From the NCBI RefSeq assembly GCF_014518425.1, contig NZ_JACVCU010000001.1, positions 124,001 through 188,000 on the forward strand: a stretch of DNA of 64,000 bases, read 5' to 3'. Numbering within the stretch: position 1 is the first letter of the stretch; every line of letters starts with the position of its first letter. The stretch comes from Terrabacter sp. MAHUQ-38. GTDB taxonomy: Bacteria; Actinomycetota; Actinomycetes; Actinomycetales; Dermatophilaceae. The position numbers and the translations under genes were made by a program. Below, piece after piece: positions 8,866 to 17,443 of the stretch. A model generated the notes under the pieces. The model searched no databases. It saw nothing but the letters and a program-made list of their open reading frames with translations, and was not told where the DNA came from.

Positions 8866-10919
8866 GCGCGCTCGTCACGCTTGGCCAGCGCGGCCAGACG
8901 CTCGTTGTATGCGGTGAGCTCCGCGTCGCCGTCACGGTCGACCCGCCGGTCTCGGCGGGTCGACTCGGCGCTGTCGGCGCGGTACCACTGCATCGCGACG
9001 GTGAGGGCGAGCACGAGGGCCGGCAGCTCCCCGATGGCCCAGGCGACGCCGCCGCCGTAGCGCTGGTCGGCGAGGGGGTCGGGCACCCACGGGATGTCGA
9101 CGGTCGTGAAGAAGTCGCCGCCGAGCAGCGCCGTGCCGCTGATCATCGCGACGCCGAAGAACGCGTGGAACGCGATGGTCACGAAGAGCACGACGAGCCG
9201 CATCGCCGGGCTCCATCGCTTCGGGCCGGGGTCGACGCCGACGAGGACCCACGCGAAGAGGTAGCCGGTGAGGACGAAGTGCGCCGTCATGAGCAGGTGG
9301 CCCGTGTGGGTCTCGAGAGCCAGCTCGAACAGACCGGTCCAGTAGAAGACCACGAGGCTCATGAAGAACAGCGCCGCAGCAACCGCCGGGTTGCCGAGCA
9401 CAGCGAGGAAGCGCGAGTGGACGAGGCCGAGCAGCATCTCCCGGGGACCCAGGGTGCCGTCCTTGCGTGGCCGGATCGTCCTCAACGCCAAGGTGACCGG
9501 GGCGCCGAGGACGAGCAGGATCGGCACGACCATCGCCTCGGTCATGTGCAGCGTCATGTGCCACGAGAACGCGACGCGACCGTAGATGCCGAGCGCCCCG
9601 TTGGTCGCGTAGAGGAAGAGCAGCCAGCCCGCGAACCACGCGACGGTGCGCAGGACGGGCCACGCGTCGCCGCGTCGCCGCATCCGAACGACACCGACGA
9701 CGTAGAGCCCGATGGCCAGCAGCCCCGTGGCGAGGAAGAGCCACTCCACCCGCCAGGCCGTGAGCCACGACATCGCGGCCGGCGCCGGGGGCACGGGATA
9801 GCCCGTGAGGGCCAGGGCGGCGGACGGGTTCTGCACCGTCTCGGGGACCGGGGGCTCGCTGCGGGCCAGTGCCGTCGCCACCCCGAAGGCGAGCGCCATG
9901 AGGAGGGTCTCGGCGACGGCGAGCCGGGCGAAGAGGCGGCCGCGGGCAGTACTGGACGCCGTGTCGATGCGGTCGAGGGTCACCTGGCGGTGCCACGCGC
10001 CCGCTGTGCCGAGCAGGACGAAGGCGAGCACCTTGACCAGGATGAGTACGCCGTAGGGCGTGGCGAGGTCGGACCAGCCGGCGAGCCGCGTCGTGGCGGA
10101 CATGACGCCCGAGACGCCGAGCGTGACGAAGCACCAGAGGGCCACGGTCGAGTAGCGGCGGGCGACGACGCCCAGCGCGTCGTCGAGCTGCCGACGCAGG
10201 ACGGCGATGGCGAGCAGCCCACCGACCCACACGGCGGCGCTGAGCAGATGCGCGGCGATCGCGTTGACCGCCGTCTCGTGGTCGGCCGACCCGCCGGCGT
10301 GACCGGCGAGACCGAGCACGAGCAGCCCGAACGCCGACACGGCGACGAGGGCCAGGGCCACGGCCCGCGAGCGCGCCACCGCCGCCAGGGATGCGACGGC
10401 GAACGCCGCCATGGCACTGAGCAGCCCGACGCGCAGCGGCTCGATGGCCCACACGGAGTCGGTGAGGCTCGTGCCGAACAGCGGGTCGGAGAGCGGCATA
10501 CCGGCGGCGTCGGCGAAGGTGAAGACGACCCCGACGGCTCCCGCGACCGCCCACACGAACGCGGCCGCGGTCGCGACGCGCAGTGCGGCACCCCGGCGCG
10601 GCTCGTCGAGGGCCGCACTCGCGGCCCTGGTCCGGCCGGGCACCATGGTCGCCGCGAGCAGCAGCGACCCGATCGTCAGCGACGCCGCGACGTCGTGGAC
10701 GACCCGCACGAGCGGCAGCGACCAGCGCACGACCGGGCCGGCGTCGCTCAGGCCGCCGGGCAGCGGCTCGGCGGCGCCGGTGTAGCGGGCTGCAGCCACG
10801 CTCGCGAGCAGCCCCACGGCGACGACCCCGGCGACGACCGCCGCCGCGCCGCCCCACGGGGCAGAGGACACGGGGCCCGTTCGCGGACCGGCGTGACCGT
10901 CTCGCTGCGGGGTTGGCAT
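8862..10919 (-). CDS. CopD-CtaG fusion: copper resistance / cytochrome oxidase assembly membrane protein
   Basis: 685 residues with about sixteen membrane helices. The first ~330 residues resemble CopD (copper import to the periplasmic side) with His-bearing helices such as VVRWSLPLVRVVHDVA and HLLSAAVWVGGLLAIA. The C-terminal ~270 residues resemble the Caa3-type CtaG assembly protein, with SWHMTLHMTEAMVVPILLVLG, HTGHLLMTAHFVLTGYLF and FHAFFGVAM. This fusion is common in actinobacteria and probably delivers copper for cytochrome oxidase. The soluble tail is basic. A TACCCT -10 lies 6 nt before the ATG. Confidence 0.92.
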   Translation of the reverse strand: MPTPQRDGHAGPRTGPVSSAPWGGAAAVVAGVVAVGLLASVAAARYTGAAEPLPGGLSDAGPVVRWSLPLVRVVHDVAASLTIGSLLLAATMVPGRTRAASAALDEPRRGAALRVATAAAFVWAVAGAVGVVFTFADAAGMPLSDPLFGTSLTDSVWAIEPLRVGLLSAMAAFAVASLAAVARSRAVALALVAVSAFGLLVLGLAGHAGGSADHETAVNAIAAHLLSAAVWVGGLLAIAVLRRQLDDALGVVARRYSTVALWCFVTLGVSGVMSATTRLAGWSDLATPYGVLILVKVLAFVLLGTAGAWHRQVTLDRIDTASSTARGRLFARLAVAETLLMALAFGVATALARSEPPVPETVQNPSAALALTGYPVPPAPAAMSWLTAWRVEWLFLATGLLAIGLYVVGVVRMRRRGDAWPVLRTVAWFAGWLLFLYATNGALGIYGRVAFSWHMTLHMTEAMVVPILLVLGAPVTLALRTIRPRKDGTLGPREMLLGLVHSRFLAVLGNPAVAAALFFMSLVVFYWTGLFELALETHTGHLLMTAHFVLTGYLFAWVLVGVDPGPKRWSPAMRLVVLFVTIAFHAFFGVAMISGTALLGGDFFTTVDIPWVPDPLADQRYGGGVAWAIGELPALVLALTVAMQWYRADSAESTRRDRRVDRDGDAELTAYNERLAALAKRDERA

Positions 10920-10925
10920 GCCTCA

Positions 10926-10931
10926 AGGGTA
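10926..10931 (-). promoter_or_regulatory. -10 element TACCCT of leaderless CopD-CtaG mRNA
   Basis: TACCCT is 6 nt before the ATG; no Shine-Dalgarno is present. It lies back to back with the -10 of the divergent isomerase-like gene in a 26-bp intergenic space. Confidence 0.5.
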
Positions 10932-10933
10932 AG

Positions 10934-10939
10934 TAGTGT
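10934..10939 (+). promoter_or_regulatory. -10 element TAGTGT of leaderless isomerase-like mRNA
   Basis: TAGTGT is 6 nt before the ATG at 10946. A TTGGCA at 10913-10918 is a possible -35, with a short 15-bp spacer; it overlaps the start codon of the divergent gene. Confidence 0.45.
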
Positions 10940-10945
10940 GATGGC

Positions 10946-11806
10946 ATGCCCATGCACCCGGCCGCCCCCCACGACCGCGACGGACTGATAGACGCGTTCG
11001 ACCACACCGTGCAGTCGATCATCGACCTCGGCATGTCGTGCCGCGACGCCGACTTCGACCTCCCGACCGAGTGTCCGGGATGGACCGTGAAGGACCAGAT
11101 CGCCCACGTCGTCGGGGCCGAGAAGTCGTTCGCCGGCCTGCCGCGGACCGAGGTCGTCGTCCCCGACTACCCGCACGTGAAGAGCGAGTTCGCCCGGCTC
11201 GTGGAGAAGGACGTCGAGAGCCGCAGGGCCGTTCCGGGGCGTGAGGTCGTCGCGGAGCTGGCCGAGTTCCACCCCGAACGCGTCGCGGCGCTGCGCGCGA
11301 GCGACACCGAGCTCGACACCGTCATAGGCGGCTTCTTCGGGCCCGAGACGACGTTCGGGCAGCACCTCCACCGGCGCATAGTCGACGCCTGGGTGCACGA
11401 GCAGGACCTCCGCGCCGCCCTCGACCGTCCCGGCGACCTCGACTCGGCGGGCGCCGCTCTCTTCACCGCCGACGTCCTCGCCGCAGTCCCCCGGGTCGCC
11501 GCCCGGGTCGCGGGCATCGGGCCGGGCCATGCCGTCGTCATCGACGTGTCCGGTCCGGTCGTCGCGCGCGACGGTGTGCGCATCGTCACCGGCGACGACG
11601 GCCGGCCCTACGGGGAGGCCCTCTTCAGCGGTCAGGACCGGCCCGTCGGTGAGGAGCAGCTCGACGTGACCTCGATCCACCTCACGACCGACGCGCTGAC
11701 CCGCAGGGCCGCCGGCCGCCGCTCGGTCGACGACATCCACTACACCGTGACAGGTGACGAGGAGATCGCGCGCCGGGTCCTCGAGGCGCTCGTCATCACC
11801 CACTGA
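10946..11806 (+). CDS. Maleylpyruvate isomerase-family mycothiol-dependent protein
   Basis: 286 residues. The N-terminal DinB-like four-helix domain carries the family zinc motif: His54 in PGWTVKDQIAHVVG and the D-A-W-V-H segment before EQDLR. The C-terminal ~110 residues form the mixed alpha/beta domain of this family. Relatives include mycothiol-dependent maleylpyruvate isomerase, but most members are uncharacterised; the thiol cofactor is inferred from family membership. It is divergent from the CopD-CtaG gene and predicted to be leaderless. Confidence 0.87.
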   Translation: MPMHPAAPHDRDGLIDAFDHTVQSIIDLGMSCRDADFDLPTECPGWTVKDQIAHVVGAEKSFAGLPRTEVVVPDYPHVKSEFARLVEKDVESRRAVPGREVVAELAEFHPERVAALRASDTELDTVIGGFFGPETTFGQHLHRRIVDAWVHEQDLRAALDRPGDLDSAGAALFTADVLAAVPRVAARVAGIGPGHAVVIDVSGPVVARDGVRIVTGDDGRPYGEALFSGQDRPVGEEQLDVTSIHLTTDALTRRAAGRRSVDDIHYTVTGDEEIARRVLEALVITH

Positions 11807-11913
11807 CGTACGGGCACGCCAGCGGCGCGACGTGCTCCACGCGTACGCCGGCGCCTCGTGCGCGTCATGCGTCTTATACACCTCGACGCATCCGAACGGT
11901 AATCAAGCCCACC

Positions 11914-11942
11914 TTGTGTATTGGTGGGCAAGCGCCTAGCGT
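11914..11942 (+). promoter_or_regulatory. Candidate promoter of the sigma factor gene, inside a small palindrome
   Basis: TTGTGT (11914-11919) and TAGCGT (11937-11942) are separated by 17 bp, giving a ~49-nt leader. The -35 is the loop of a 7-bp inverted repeat, GCCCACC/GGTGGGC (11907-11929), which could be an operator. Confidence 0.4.
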
Positions 11943-11997
11943 CGTGAGTAGTCGGTCAAGCCAGTGCCGCATCGGGGATCCGATAAACGGAGTAGTC

Positions 11998-12786
11998 ATG
12001 ACCGACCCGAACGCGGGTCCGCGCAAGGATGCGCGAACCAGAGAACTCATCACCGTACTACGCACCTCGGACTGCACGTCCGAGCGTGCCCATGCCCTCG
12101 AGTCCGTGACGCTGCTGCACATGCCGCTCGCGCGCTCACTCGCCCATCGGTACTCGGGCAAGGGACTGGATCGCGAGGACCTGGAGCAGGTCGCGTTCCT
12201 CGCCCTGCTCAAGGCCATCCACCGCTTCGACCTCGACAAGCCCACCGAGTTCGGCGCATACGCGACGCCCACCATCACCGGAGAGCTGCGCCGCCACTTC
12301 CGCGACCACGGCTGGCTCGTGCGGCCACCGCGCGAGCTGCAGGAGCGGCGTCAGCTCGTCACCGAGACCCGGTCGCGGCTCGAGCAGCGCCTCGGCCACG
12401 ACCCCGACGCCGCCGAGCTCGCGAGCGAGCTCGAGCTGAGTCTCGACGCCGTCAAGGAGGCCCAGGTCGCGGCAACGAACCTGCGCCCCGCCTCACTCGA
12501 CGCGACGAGCACCGACGGCGGCCGTCCCGTCCTCGACCTGCTCGACGCCCGCGGCGACTCCGGATCCGACCCGGCGCTGGACGACGGCATCGTCGTGCGC
12601 ACCGCCCTCGAGCGGCTGCCCGCGCGCGACCAGAAGCTCGTCGAGCTGCGTTTCGGCAACGACATGACCCAGGCCGAGATCGCCGAGTCGATGGGCCTCA
12701 GCGCGATGCAGGTCAGCCGGCTGCTCCGACGCACTCTGGACGAGCTGCGCCGGCAGCTGTCGGCGGAGGGCGTCGCCTCAGCCTGA
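11998..12786 (+). CDS. SigB/SigF-type RNA polymerase sigma factor
   Basis: 262 residues with sigma-70 region 2 (HMPLARSLAHRYSGKGLDREDLEQ, then FGAYATPTITGELRRHFRD), region 3 (residues ~110-165) and region 4 (DMTQAEIAESMGLSAMQVSRLLRR). The TITGELRRHFRDHGW motif is characteristic of the SigB/SigF/SigG stress and sporulation group, which in actinobacteria controls stress responses through anti-sigma and anti-anti-sigma partners. None of those partners lies beside it here. The ATG at 11998 has CGGAG six nt upstream; the longer frame from 11914 would start inside the predicted promoter. Confidence 0.9.
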   Translation: MTDPNAGPRKDARTRELITVLRTSDCTSERAHALESVTLLHMPLARSLAHRYSGKGLDREDLEQVAFLALLKAIHRFDLDKPTEFGAYATPTITGELRRHFRDHGWLVRPPRELQERRQLVTETRSRLEQRLGHDPDAAELASELELSLDAVKEAQVAATNLRPASLDATSTDGGRPVLDLLDARGDSGSDPALDDGIVVRTALERLPARDQKLVELRFGNDMTQAEIAESMGLSAMQVSRLLRRTLDELRRQLSAEGVASA

Positions 12787-12800
12787 CGCAGCCGGCACAG

Positions 12801-12844
12801 ACACAACGATCCCGGCGCCTGCGAAGGCGCCGGGATCGTTGTGT
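12801..12844. terminator. Strong bidirectional terminator
   Basis: A perfect 20-bp stem (12801-12820 and 12825-12844) with a GCGA tetraloop lies between the sigma factor gene and the convergent GAF-ANTAR gene, 14-18 nt from each stop. Confidence 0.85.
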
Positions 12845-12861
12845 CGCAGAGGACCTCGCTG

Positions 12862-13620
12862 TCAGGACGCCGTAGGGGTGGGCGTGCCGTGTCCGCGGCC
12901 GGGGAACCCGCCGAACTGCGCCTCCTGGCCCTCGATGACCTGCAAGGCGACCTGGGCCAGCTTCATGTTCAGCTCCTGCGAGGTGCTGCGCAGCAGCTCG
13001 AAGGCCTCCTGCCCCGAGATGTGATGGGCGGCCATGAGCAGGCCGACCGCCTTGCCGATCTCGCGGTTGCTCTGCAGGCCCTGCCGCAGGGTCGCCGCCT
13101 CCTCTCGGGCCCGGATCGCCATCATGGCGACCGAGGCGAAGGACGCGATGACGGCGCCGACGTCGGCCGACTTCGAGGTGAGCCCGCCGGGGGTGTCGGA
13201 GAAGAGGTTGAGGGCCCCGACCTTGTCGCCGTCGAGGAGCAGCCGGTAGCCGATGGCCGAGCGCACGGGCGTCTCGGCGACGATGCGCTCGGTGAAACGC
13301 GGCCACGGCGTCTTCGAGGTGGTCAGGTCGGCGTCGTGCTGGTACGCCTCGTCGAGGATGGCGTCGACGCACGGGCCCTCCCCGATCTCGAGCTCGATCT
13401 GGTCGATGCGGCGCGCGATGTCGTCGGTGCTCGCGGCGGTGACGAAGCGGTCACGCGTGCGCACGAGAAGGGAGGCCCGGTCGCACCCCTCGACGAGGCG
13501 CTGGGCGGCGTCTACCAGCGCCTGGTGGATCGACCCGGCGTCGGCCCCGGCGTAGATCAGCGCCGACAGCTGGTGGAAGGCGTCGTTGATCGTCGGGTCG
13601 ACCGGCACGTCGCTCGTCAT
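12862..13620 (-). CDS. GAF and ANTAR domain antitermination regulator
   Basis: 252 residues. Residues ~20-165 form a GAF sensor domain (EIGEGPCVDAI, SAIGYRLLLDGDKVGALNLFSD). Residues ~178-235 form an ANTAR RNA-binding domain with the typical NREIGKAVGLLMAAHHISGQEAFELLRSTSQ helices. ANTAR proteins bind paired hairpins in nascent RNA and prevent termination; the ligand and target RNAs are unknown. AGGAGTGAC precedes the ATG, so this gene is translated from a leadered mRNA. It converges on the sigma factor gene. Confidence 0.92.
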   Translation of the reverse strand: MTSDVPVDPTINDAFHQLSALIYAGADAGSIHQALVDAAQRLVEGCDRASLLVRTRDRFVTAASTDDIARRIDQIELEIGEGPCVDAILDEAYQHDADLTTSKTPWPRFTERIVAETPVRSAIGYRLLLDGDKVGALNLFSDTPGGLTSKSADVGAVIASFASVAMMAIRAREEAATLRQGLQSNREIGKAVGLLMAAHHISGQEAFELLRSTSQELNMKLAQVALQVIEGQEAQFGGFPGRGHGTPTPTAS

Positions 13621-13786
13621 GTCACTCCTGGAAAGCTGCGAATCCCGCCGTACCGCACGTTGCTCTACGGTTTCGGCGCGTCTGCATCATCGCACCTCCC
13701 CGCACGGTGCGAGATCACAGACAACCACATGGACCGCGACTCTGGCGACGCCTTGGCCGGACGTCGACAAGGCTTCGACAAGGCAG

Positions 13787-13831
13787 TTGCGCCGGAACGC
13801 GTCCGGGCGCATACTTGCTTGCTGCAAGCAA
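13787..13831 (+). promoter_or_regulatory. marR promoter with overlapping 17-bp palindromic operator
   Basis: TTGCGC (13787-13792) and CATACT (13810-13815) are 17 bp apart. The perfect palindrome TTGCTTGC-T-GCAAGCAA (13815-13831) covers the predicted start site, the expected position for MarR autorepression of the regulator-exporter operon. Confidence 0.6.
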
Positions 13832-13867
13832 CTAGTTCGACCCAGTCGACCCAGCCCGAGGAGAAGC

Positions 13868-14380
13868 GTGGCCGTCAGCAAGGACGAGGCGAACGACGTC
13901 TTCCTGGCCCTGCTCCGCGTGCAGAAGCTGCTCGTGGCGGCCAAGCACTCGGCGCCGCGGCTCGAGGACGGCGTCGACGTCACGGCATACCCGGTGCTCT
14001 TCGTCGTCGCCGGAGCGGGCACCGTCCGTGTCTCCGAGCTCGCGACGATGCTGCACAACGACATCTCCACCGTGAGCCGACAGGTCAGCGCCCTCGTGAC
14101 CGCCGGACTCCTCGAGAAGAGCGCCGACCCGAGCGACGGGCGCGCGTCGGTCGTGTCGCTGACCGAGCACGGCCGCGAGGCCCTCGGACGCATCCAGGCC
14201 AGCCGCTCCACATGGTTCCAGGGGCTGCTCACCGACTGGGAGAGCCCCGAGACGACCGAGTTCGTCGCCCGCCTGCGTGGCCTCGGCGACGCACTCGACG
14301 CCAACCTCCGGGCCCGGGGAGCAGCGCCGCCCCCGATGCCCTTCGACAGCACCACAGACCAGAAGCAGAGAGAGGACTGA
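13868..14380 (+). CDS. MarR-family transcriptional regulator
   Basis: 170 residues from a GTG start with GAGGAGAAGC just upstream. The winged helix-turn-helix is at residues ~50-110 (VRVSELATMLHNDISTVSRQVSALVTAGLLEKSADPSDGRAS, with the conserved D-x-R wing). It lies one base upstream of a DHA2-type exporter and is preceded by a palindrome over the promoter, so the likely role is ligand-relieved repression of the exporter operon. The effector is unknown. Confidence 0.9.
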   Translation: MAVSKDEANDVFLALLRVQKLLVAAKHSAPRLEDGVDVTAYPVLFVVAGAGTVRVSELATMLHNDISTVSRQVSALVTAGLLEKSADPSDGRASVVSLTEHGREALGRIQASRSTWFQGLLTDWESPETTEFVARLRGLGDALDANLRARGAAPPPMPFDSTTDQKQRED

Positions 14381-14381
14381 C

Positions 14382-16079
14382 ATGTCCGACGCCACCGCCG
14401 CACCACTGCCGGCCGACGCCCGAGAAGCCGAGCCGATCCTCTCCCACAAGGAGATCATCACCATCCTCGTCGGGCTCATGATGGGGATGTTCCTCGCGGC
14501 GCTCGACCAGACCATCGTCGCGAGCGCCATGCGCGTCATCGCCGACGACCTCAAGGACCTCGCCGGCCAAGCCTGGGTGACGACGGCGTACCTCATCACC
14601 TCGACGATCGTGACGCCGCTCTACGGCAAGCTCGGGGACATCTACGGGCGCAAGAAGCTCTTCCTCTTCGCGATCACGATCTTCACGCTCGGCTCGATGC
14701 TCTGCACGCTGGCCTGGTCGATCCCGTCGCTCGCCGCCTTCCGCGCGGTGCAGGGCCTCGGCGCCGGCGGCCTGTTCTCACTGTCACTCGCGATCATCGG
14801 CGACATCGTGCCGCCGCGCGAGCGCGCGAAGTACCAGGGCTACTTCCTCGCCGTCTTCGGCACCTCGAGCGTCTTCGGCCCCGTCATCGGCGGCCTGCTC
14901 TCCGACCAGGAGTCGATCCTCGGGGTCACCGGCTGGCGCTGGGTCTTCCTCGTCAACGTCCCGATCGCGGTCGCCGCGCTCGTGGTCGTGACCCGCACGC
15001 TGCACCTCAGGCACACCCGCCTCGACCACCGCATCGACTACTGGGGTGCCGCGTCGCTGTCCGTCGCGCTCGTGCCGCTGCTCATCGTCGCCGAGCAGGG
15101 TCGCGACTGGGGCTGGGGCTCGGGCTCGTCGGTCCTCTGCTACGCCATCGGCGTCGTCGGGCTCGTGGCCTTCTTCGTCATTGAGAAGCGGATGGGCGAC
15201 GAGGCGCTGATCCCGCTGCGTCTCTTCACGAACCGCACGATCGGCGCCGCGTCGATCGGCTCGGTGTTCATCGGCATGGGCATGTTCGGCGGCCTCGCCG
15301 CGCTGCCGCTCTACCTGCAGATCGTCAAAGGCGCTTCCCCGATGCAGGCCGGGCTCATGCTGCTGCCGATGACGCTCGGCATCATGGCGGGCTCGATCAC
15401 GTCGGGCCAGATCATCTCCCGCACCGGCCGCTACCGGAAGTTCCCGATCATCGGTGCTGCGCTGCTCGTCGTGTCGCTCTACGTCTTCCACTACGTCGGC
15501 GTCGACACCGAGCTGTGGAAGACGATGATCGTGATGTTCTTCTTCGGCGTCGGGCTCGGCTTCAACTTCCAGCCGCTGACGCTCGCCGTGCAGAACGCCG
15601 CCGCCCGTCGTGACATCGGCGTGGCCACGTCGTCGGCGACCTTCACCCGCCAGATCGGCGGCACGCTCGGCACGGCCGTGTTCCTGTCGATCCTCTTCTC
15701 GCAGGCGGGAGCGAAGATCGGCGAGGCCTTCCAGGCGGCACGCACGTCGCCCGAGTTCCTCGCCGCCGTGCGCAACCCGACCGGCGGCGACCCGCAGGCC
15801 AACGCGAGCTTCATCGAGAGCGTCCGCTCCGGCGGCAGCGGTGCGGGCGCCTCTGCGCTGCAGGACAGCTCGTTCATCAACCATCTCGACCCGCGGCTGG
15901 CCCGACCGTTCCTCGTCGGCTTCTCCGACGCGATGTCGACCGTCTTCGTCGTCGCGGCGGGCGTGCTCGTGCTGGCGTTCATCGCATCGCTCTTCCTGCC
16001 GCACGTCGACCTCGGCCCCAAGCCGGGCCAGGCCGCGAAGCAGGACGACGACGTGACGGCGGTCCCCGCCGGCCACTGA
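14382..16079 (+). CDS. DHA2-family (14-TM) MFS drug exporter
   Basis: 565 residues with fourteen predicted membrane helices. Motif A is visible in the TM2-TM3 loop (GKLGDIYGRKKLF), the DQTIVASAMRVIADDL segment is typical of the EmrB/QacA group, and the antiporter motif C region (GPVIGGLLSD) is present. Proton-driven export of toxic organic compounds is the expected role. It starts 1 nt after the marR stop, in one operon. A hydrophilic loop near residues 450-520 precedes the last helix. Confidence 0.92.
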   Translation: MSDATAAPLPADAREAEPILSHKEIITILVGLMMGMFLAALDQTIVASAMRVIADDLKDLAGQAWVTTAYLITSTIVTPLYGKLGDIYGRKKLFLFAITIFTLGSMLCTLAWSIPSLAAFRAVQGLGAGGLFSLSLAIIGDIVPPRERAKYQGYFLAVFGTSSVFGPVIGGLLSDQESILGVTGWRWVFLVNVPIAVAALVVVTRTLHLRHTRLDHRIDYWGAASLSVALVPLLIVAEQGRDWGWGSGSSVLCYAIGVVGLVAFFVIEKRMGDEALIPLRLFTNRTIGAASIGSVFIGMGMFGGLAALPLYLQIVKGASPMQAGLMLLPMTLGIMAGSITSGQIISRTGRYRKFPIIGAALLVVSLYVFHYVGVDTELWKTMIVMFFFGVGLGFNFQPLTLAVQNAAARRDIGVATSSATFTRQIGGTLGTAVFLSILFSQAGAKIGEAFQAARTSPEFLAAVRNPTGGDPQANASFIESVRSGGSGAGASALQDSSFINHLDPRLARPFLVGFSDAMSTVFVVAAGVLVLAFIASLFLPHVDLGPKPGQAAKQDDDVTAVPAGH

Positions 16080-16118
16080 CTCCCCCGAGGCCGTATGCCG
16101 GGTGGCGGGCCCCGCGAG

Positions 16119-17318
16119 TCAGCGCAGGTCGTGCAGCTCGCGGCGGCTGAGGAAGGCGCGCGTCCCGAGAGCCATGACGAACGCGAAGCCGCCGGCGATG
16201 ACCGCGACCCAGTAGCCGTGCTGGGCGCCCACACGGTCGACGACGGCGCCCGACACGGCCGATCCGGCGGCGATGCCGATGATGAGGCCCGTCAGCACGA
16301 TCGTCATGCCCTCGTTGAGCTGGGCCTTGGGCACGATGCGTTCGATGAGGTTCATCGTGGTGATGAGGGTCGGGGCCGTGGCCATGCCCGCGAACACCAT
16401 GATCACGGCCAGGACCCACAGGTTGCCGGCGAGCAGCACCGGCGCCTCGAGCAGGGCCATGCCGAGCGTGCCGACGATGAGCAGCTTCACGAGGCTGCGG
16501 CCGTGGGAGTGGTGGCCGAAGAACACTCCGGCGATGGCCGAGCCCACGGCGTAGAGCGCGAGGATGGGGCCTGCGGCGTTCTTCTGGCCGGCGTCCTCCG
16601 CGACGGCAAGGGTGACGACCTCGTTGACGCCGAAGATGGCGCCGGTCATCGTCATGATGAACGCGAGCGGGATGAGGCCGGGGTTGTGGTGCGCGTGCCC
16701 GTGCGGCCGCTCGTGGTGCGGCACCACCGGTGGCTCGGTGGACCGCGCCGACACGAAGACGGCCACCCCGACGCCGTAGCAGACCGCGGCGAAGACGAAG
16801 CCCGCCTCCGGGAAGAGCGTCGTCGAGAGCCACACGGCCAGCACCGGTCCGACCACGAAGGTGATCTCCTCCATGACCTGCTCGAACGAGAGCGCCGTGT
16901 GCAGGCTCCGCGGGTCGCCGGCGAAGATGTGCGTCCAGCGTGCCCGGGCCATCGTGCCGAGGCTCGGGATGAGGCCGACGAGGGGGTACGTCACGAAGAG
17001 CACCCACGACGGCCAGTCCCGCACCGACGCGAGGACCGTCATCGTCGCCCAGAAGCCCGACCAGATGAAGAAGGGGATGGCGATGCGGCGCTGGCCGTAC
17101 CGGTCGACGAGGCGCCCCAGGAACGGCGCAGCCACCGCGAGGGCGACCATCCCGACGGCCATGACGGCGCCGGCGAGCTCGTAGGAGTCACGCCGGGCCG
17201 CGATCATCGCGACGGTTGCCACGCCGAACATCGCGCCCGCGGAGCGGGCGATCATTCCCCCCGTGATGAAGACGCGGGCCCCCGGAACCTCGAAGAGAGG
17301 TCGATAGGACGCCAGCAC
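16119..17318 (-). CDS. MFS transporter with a His-rich central loop
   Basis: 399 residues, twelve predicted helices. A motif A-like segment (GRLVDRYGQRRIAIP) lies between helices 2 and 3. The central cytoplasmic loop, about residue 205, reads HHERPHGHAHHNP, which could bind metal or sense pH; this is uncommon in the family. The GTG at 17318 is preferred because GGAGGATT lies just upstream, whereas the in-frame ATG at 17378 has no such support. Substrate unknown. It converges on the DHA2 exporter and lies downstream of the acyl-CoA gene cluster. Confidence 0.85.
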   Translation of the reverse strand: MLASYRPLFEVPGARVFITGGMIARSAGAMFGVATVAMIAARRDSYELAGAVMAVGMVALAVAAPFLGRLVDRYGQRRIAIPFFIWSGFWATMTVLASVRDWPSWVLFVTYPLVGLIPSLGTMARARWTHIFAGDPRSLHTALSFEQVMEEITFVVGPVLAVWLSTTLFPEAGFVFAAVCYGVGVAVFVSARSTEPPVVPHHERPHGHAHHNPGLIPLAFIMTMTGAIFGVNEVVTLAVAEDAGQKNAAGPILALYAVGSAIAGVFFGHHSHGRSLVKLLIVGTLGMALLEAPVLLAGNLWVLAVIMVFAGMATAPTLITTMNLIERIVPKAQLNEGMTIVLTGLIIGIAAGSAVSGAVVDRVGAQHGYWVAVIAGGFAFVMALGTRAFLSRRELHDLR

Positions 17319-17443
17319 TGTCAATCCTCCTCGATCACGGGACACGGGGGGCTCGGTCAGGGACGCGAACCTGCCCATCCTTGCACCACGGACGGGGTGC
17401 GGCCGAAACTGATCCGGTCACCTGCCGGGGGCCCGGGCGGGGC

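Noticed and set aside
8601-10988. 795-codon plus-strand open frame opposite the CopD-CtaG gene
   Set aside because: Composition of a GC-rich antisense shadow (Arg, Gly, Asp, Glu-rich, no domains); the minus-strand gene has clear helices and motifs.
16076-16122. Terminator between the two convergent MFS genes
   Set aside because: CTGACTC/GAGTCAG arms are 7 bp with a 33-nt loop and overlap both stop codons; too weak to call.
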